A DNA stretch of 6,308 bases from an uncultured Arcanobacterium sp. (GTDB lineage: Bacteria > Actinomycetota > Actinomycetes > Actinomycetales > Actinomycetaceae). How positions within the stretch are numbered: position 1 is the stretch's first letter; each line of letters opens with the position of its first letter. The position numbers and the translations under genes were made by a program. The notes beneath the pieces are model-generated. The model saw only the letters and a list, made by a program, of their open reading frames with translations, was not told where the DNA came from and searched no databases. Positions 5,645-6,308 of the stretch are shown piece after piece. Where the stretch lies: assembly GCF_947253055.1 (NCBI RefSeq), contig NZ_CAMXYE010000079.1, positions 1 through 6,308 of the forward strand. The letters run 5' to 3'.

Positions 5645-6308
5645 TGTTATCCATGTACCCTATCGGTAATGATCTCTACTCTGGGCGCCGTTCTTTAAAT
5701 ATTATTGGATTGCGGAAAGTCTGGTTTGGAATCGCCTTGCTGCTGATTCTGGCTTCTTTGATGTCAATCTTGATACGCGATCCGAACCTCGGAATTGAAT
5801 TCCGCGGTGGTTCACAATTCACCGTCACCGGCACAGAAGTTACCTCCCATCAGCCTGCTTATGAAGCAATTTCCAAAATAGGTGCAGATGATGCGCCACG
5901 TGTTTCTAGTTTAGGTACCTCTGGATTGCGGGTGCAGACCGTCGAACTGAGCGATCAGCAGACGCAGGAATTAAAAGAAACTCTGGCTGCTGCTTATAAA
6001 GTACCAGTAAGTGATGTAACCTCCACTTACATTGGCCCGTCCTGGGGGCAAAACATTATGAGCAAAGCGATTCGCGCCATGATTGTATTTATGGTTACAG
6101 TATCGCTGGTCTTAATGCTATATTTCCGTTCCTGGACTATTGCAATTGGTGCTATGGGAGCACTTTTACACGATTTCATAATCACTTTGGGAGTATATTG
6201 GCTGCTTGGTTTGGAAATTACGCCGGCGACTATCATCGGTATTCTGACGATTCTGGGTTATTCCCTCTACGATACGGTGGTGGTATTCGATAAAATACGG
6301 GAAAATAC
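5644..6308 (+). CDS. secF: protein translocase subunit SecF (partial, 3' end beyond window)
   Basis: SecF is the second half of the SecDF proton-driven export motor. The visible 221 codons are open to the window edge. The N-terminal part contains GNDLYSGRRSLNIIG, a form common in actinobacterial SecF. Then come TM1 (about 27-44), the signature LGIEFRGGSQF (49-59), an external domain (about 60-138), TM2 (about 142-161) and TM3 (about 166-187) with the conserved HD pair at 176-177. The start of TM4, ILGYSLYDTVVVFDKIREN, carries D210, matching the conserved aspartate of the family. Its ATG shares one base with the secD stop (TAATG), so translation is likely coupled to keep SecD and SecF balanced. 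The remaining membrane segments and C-terminus lie outside the window; nothing suggests a break in the part seen. Confidence 0.95.
   Translation, partial: MLSMYPIGNDLYSGRRSLNIIGLRKVWFGIALLLILASLMSILIRDPNLGIEFRGGSQFTVTGTEVTSHQPAYEAISKIGADDAPRVSSLGTSGLRVQTVELSDQQTQELKETLAAAYKVPVSDVTSTYIGPSWGQNIMSKAIRAMIVFMVTVSLVLMLYFRSWTIAIGAMGALLHDFIITLGVYWLLGLEITPATIIGILTILGYSLYDTVVVFDKIREN

Noticed and set aside
5640..5648. Possible frameshift-type SecD-SecF fusion at the TAATG overlap
   Set aside because: There is no slippery heptamer with a following structure, and secF has its own start codon and ribosome binding site; a stop-start overlap is the normal explanation.

Overview
The window is a compact chromosomal housekeeping locus with every gene on the + strand: yebC, ruvC, ruvA, ruvB, yajC, secD and the 5' part of secF. 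This order, with Holliday-junction genes followed directly by the accessory Sec genes, is typical of Actinomycetota. Three protein details agree with that: the RuvB N-terminus, the long acidic YajC tail, and a SecD external domain carrying a Cys pair. Base composition looks moderate, with frequent AT-ending codons, TTA and AGA. That suggests a lower-GC actinomycete, perhaps near Actinomycetaceae, but this is an inference and no species can be named. Five of the six complete genes start with GTG; yajC and the partial secF start with ATG.

Layout. Bases 1-83 hold the leader of yebC, possibly the last codons of an upstream gene, and a weak -10-like hexamer. YebC (84-845) is followed after one base by RuvC (847-1470). 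A 50-base AT-rich gap carries a strong candidate LexA/SOS operator (1494-1509) just before ruvA (1521-2114). RuvB (2118-3140) follows three bases after ruvA, with a perfect Shine-Dalgarno sequence built from ruvA's last codons. A 55-base gap with possible -10 hexamers separates the recombination genes from yajC (3196-3579). SecD (3617-5644) and secF (from 5644, cut by the window end) overlap by one base.

How the genes work together. RuvA and RuvB form the branch-migration motor on Holliday junctions and RuvC resolves them. The operator position predicts that DNA damage would raise RuvAB without directly raising RuvC, which is tied to yebC. YajC, SecD and SecF form the membrane complex that uses proton motive force to assist SecYEG/SecA export. 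YebC is a conserved translation-associated or regulatory protein.

No mobile element, CRISPR array, tRNA or rRNA was seen, and nothing resembles a wholly new system. The best leads are the SOS operator between ruvC and ruvA, the EF-hand-like insert and Cys pair in SecD, and SecD's long charged C-terminal tail.
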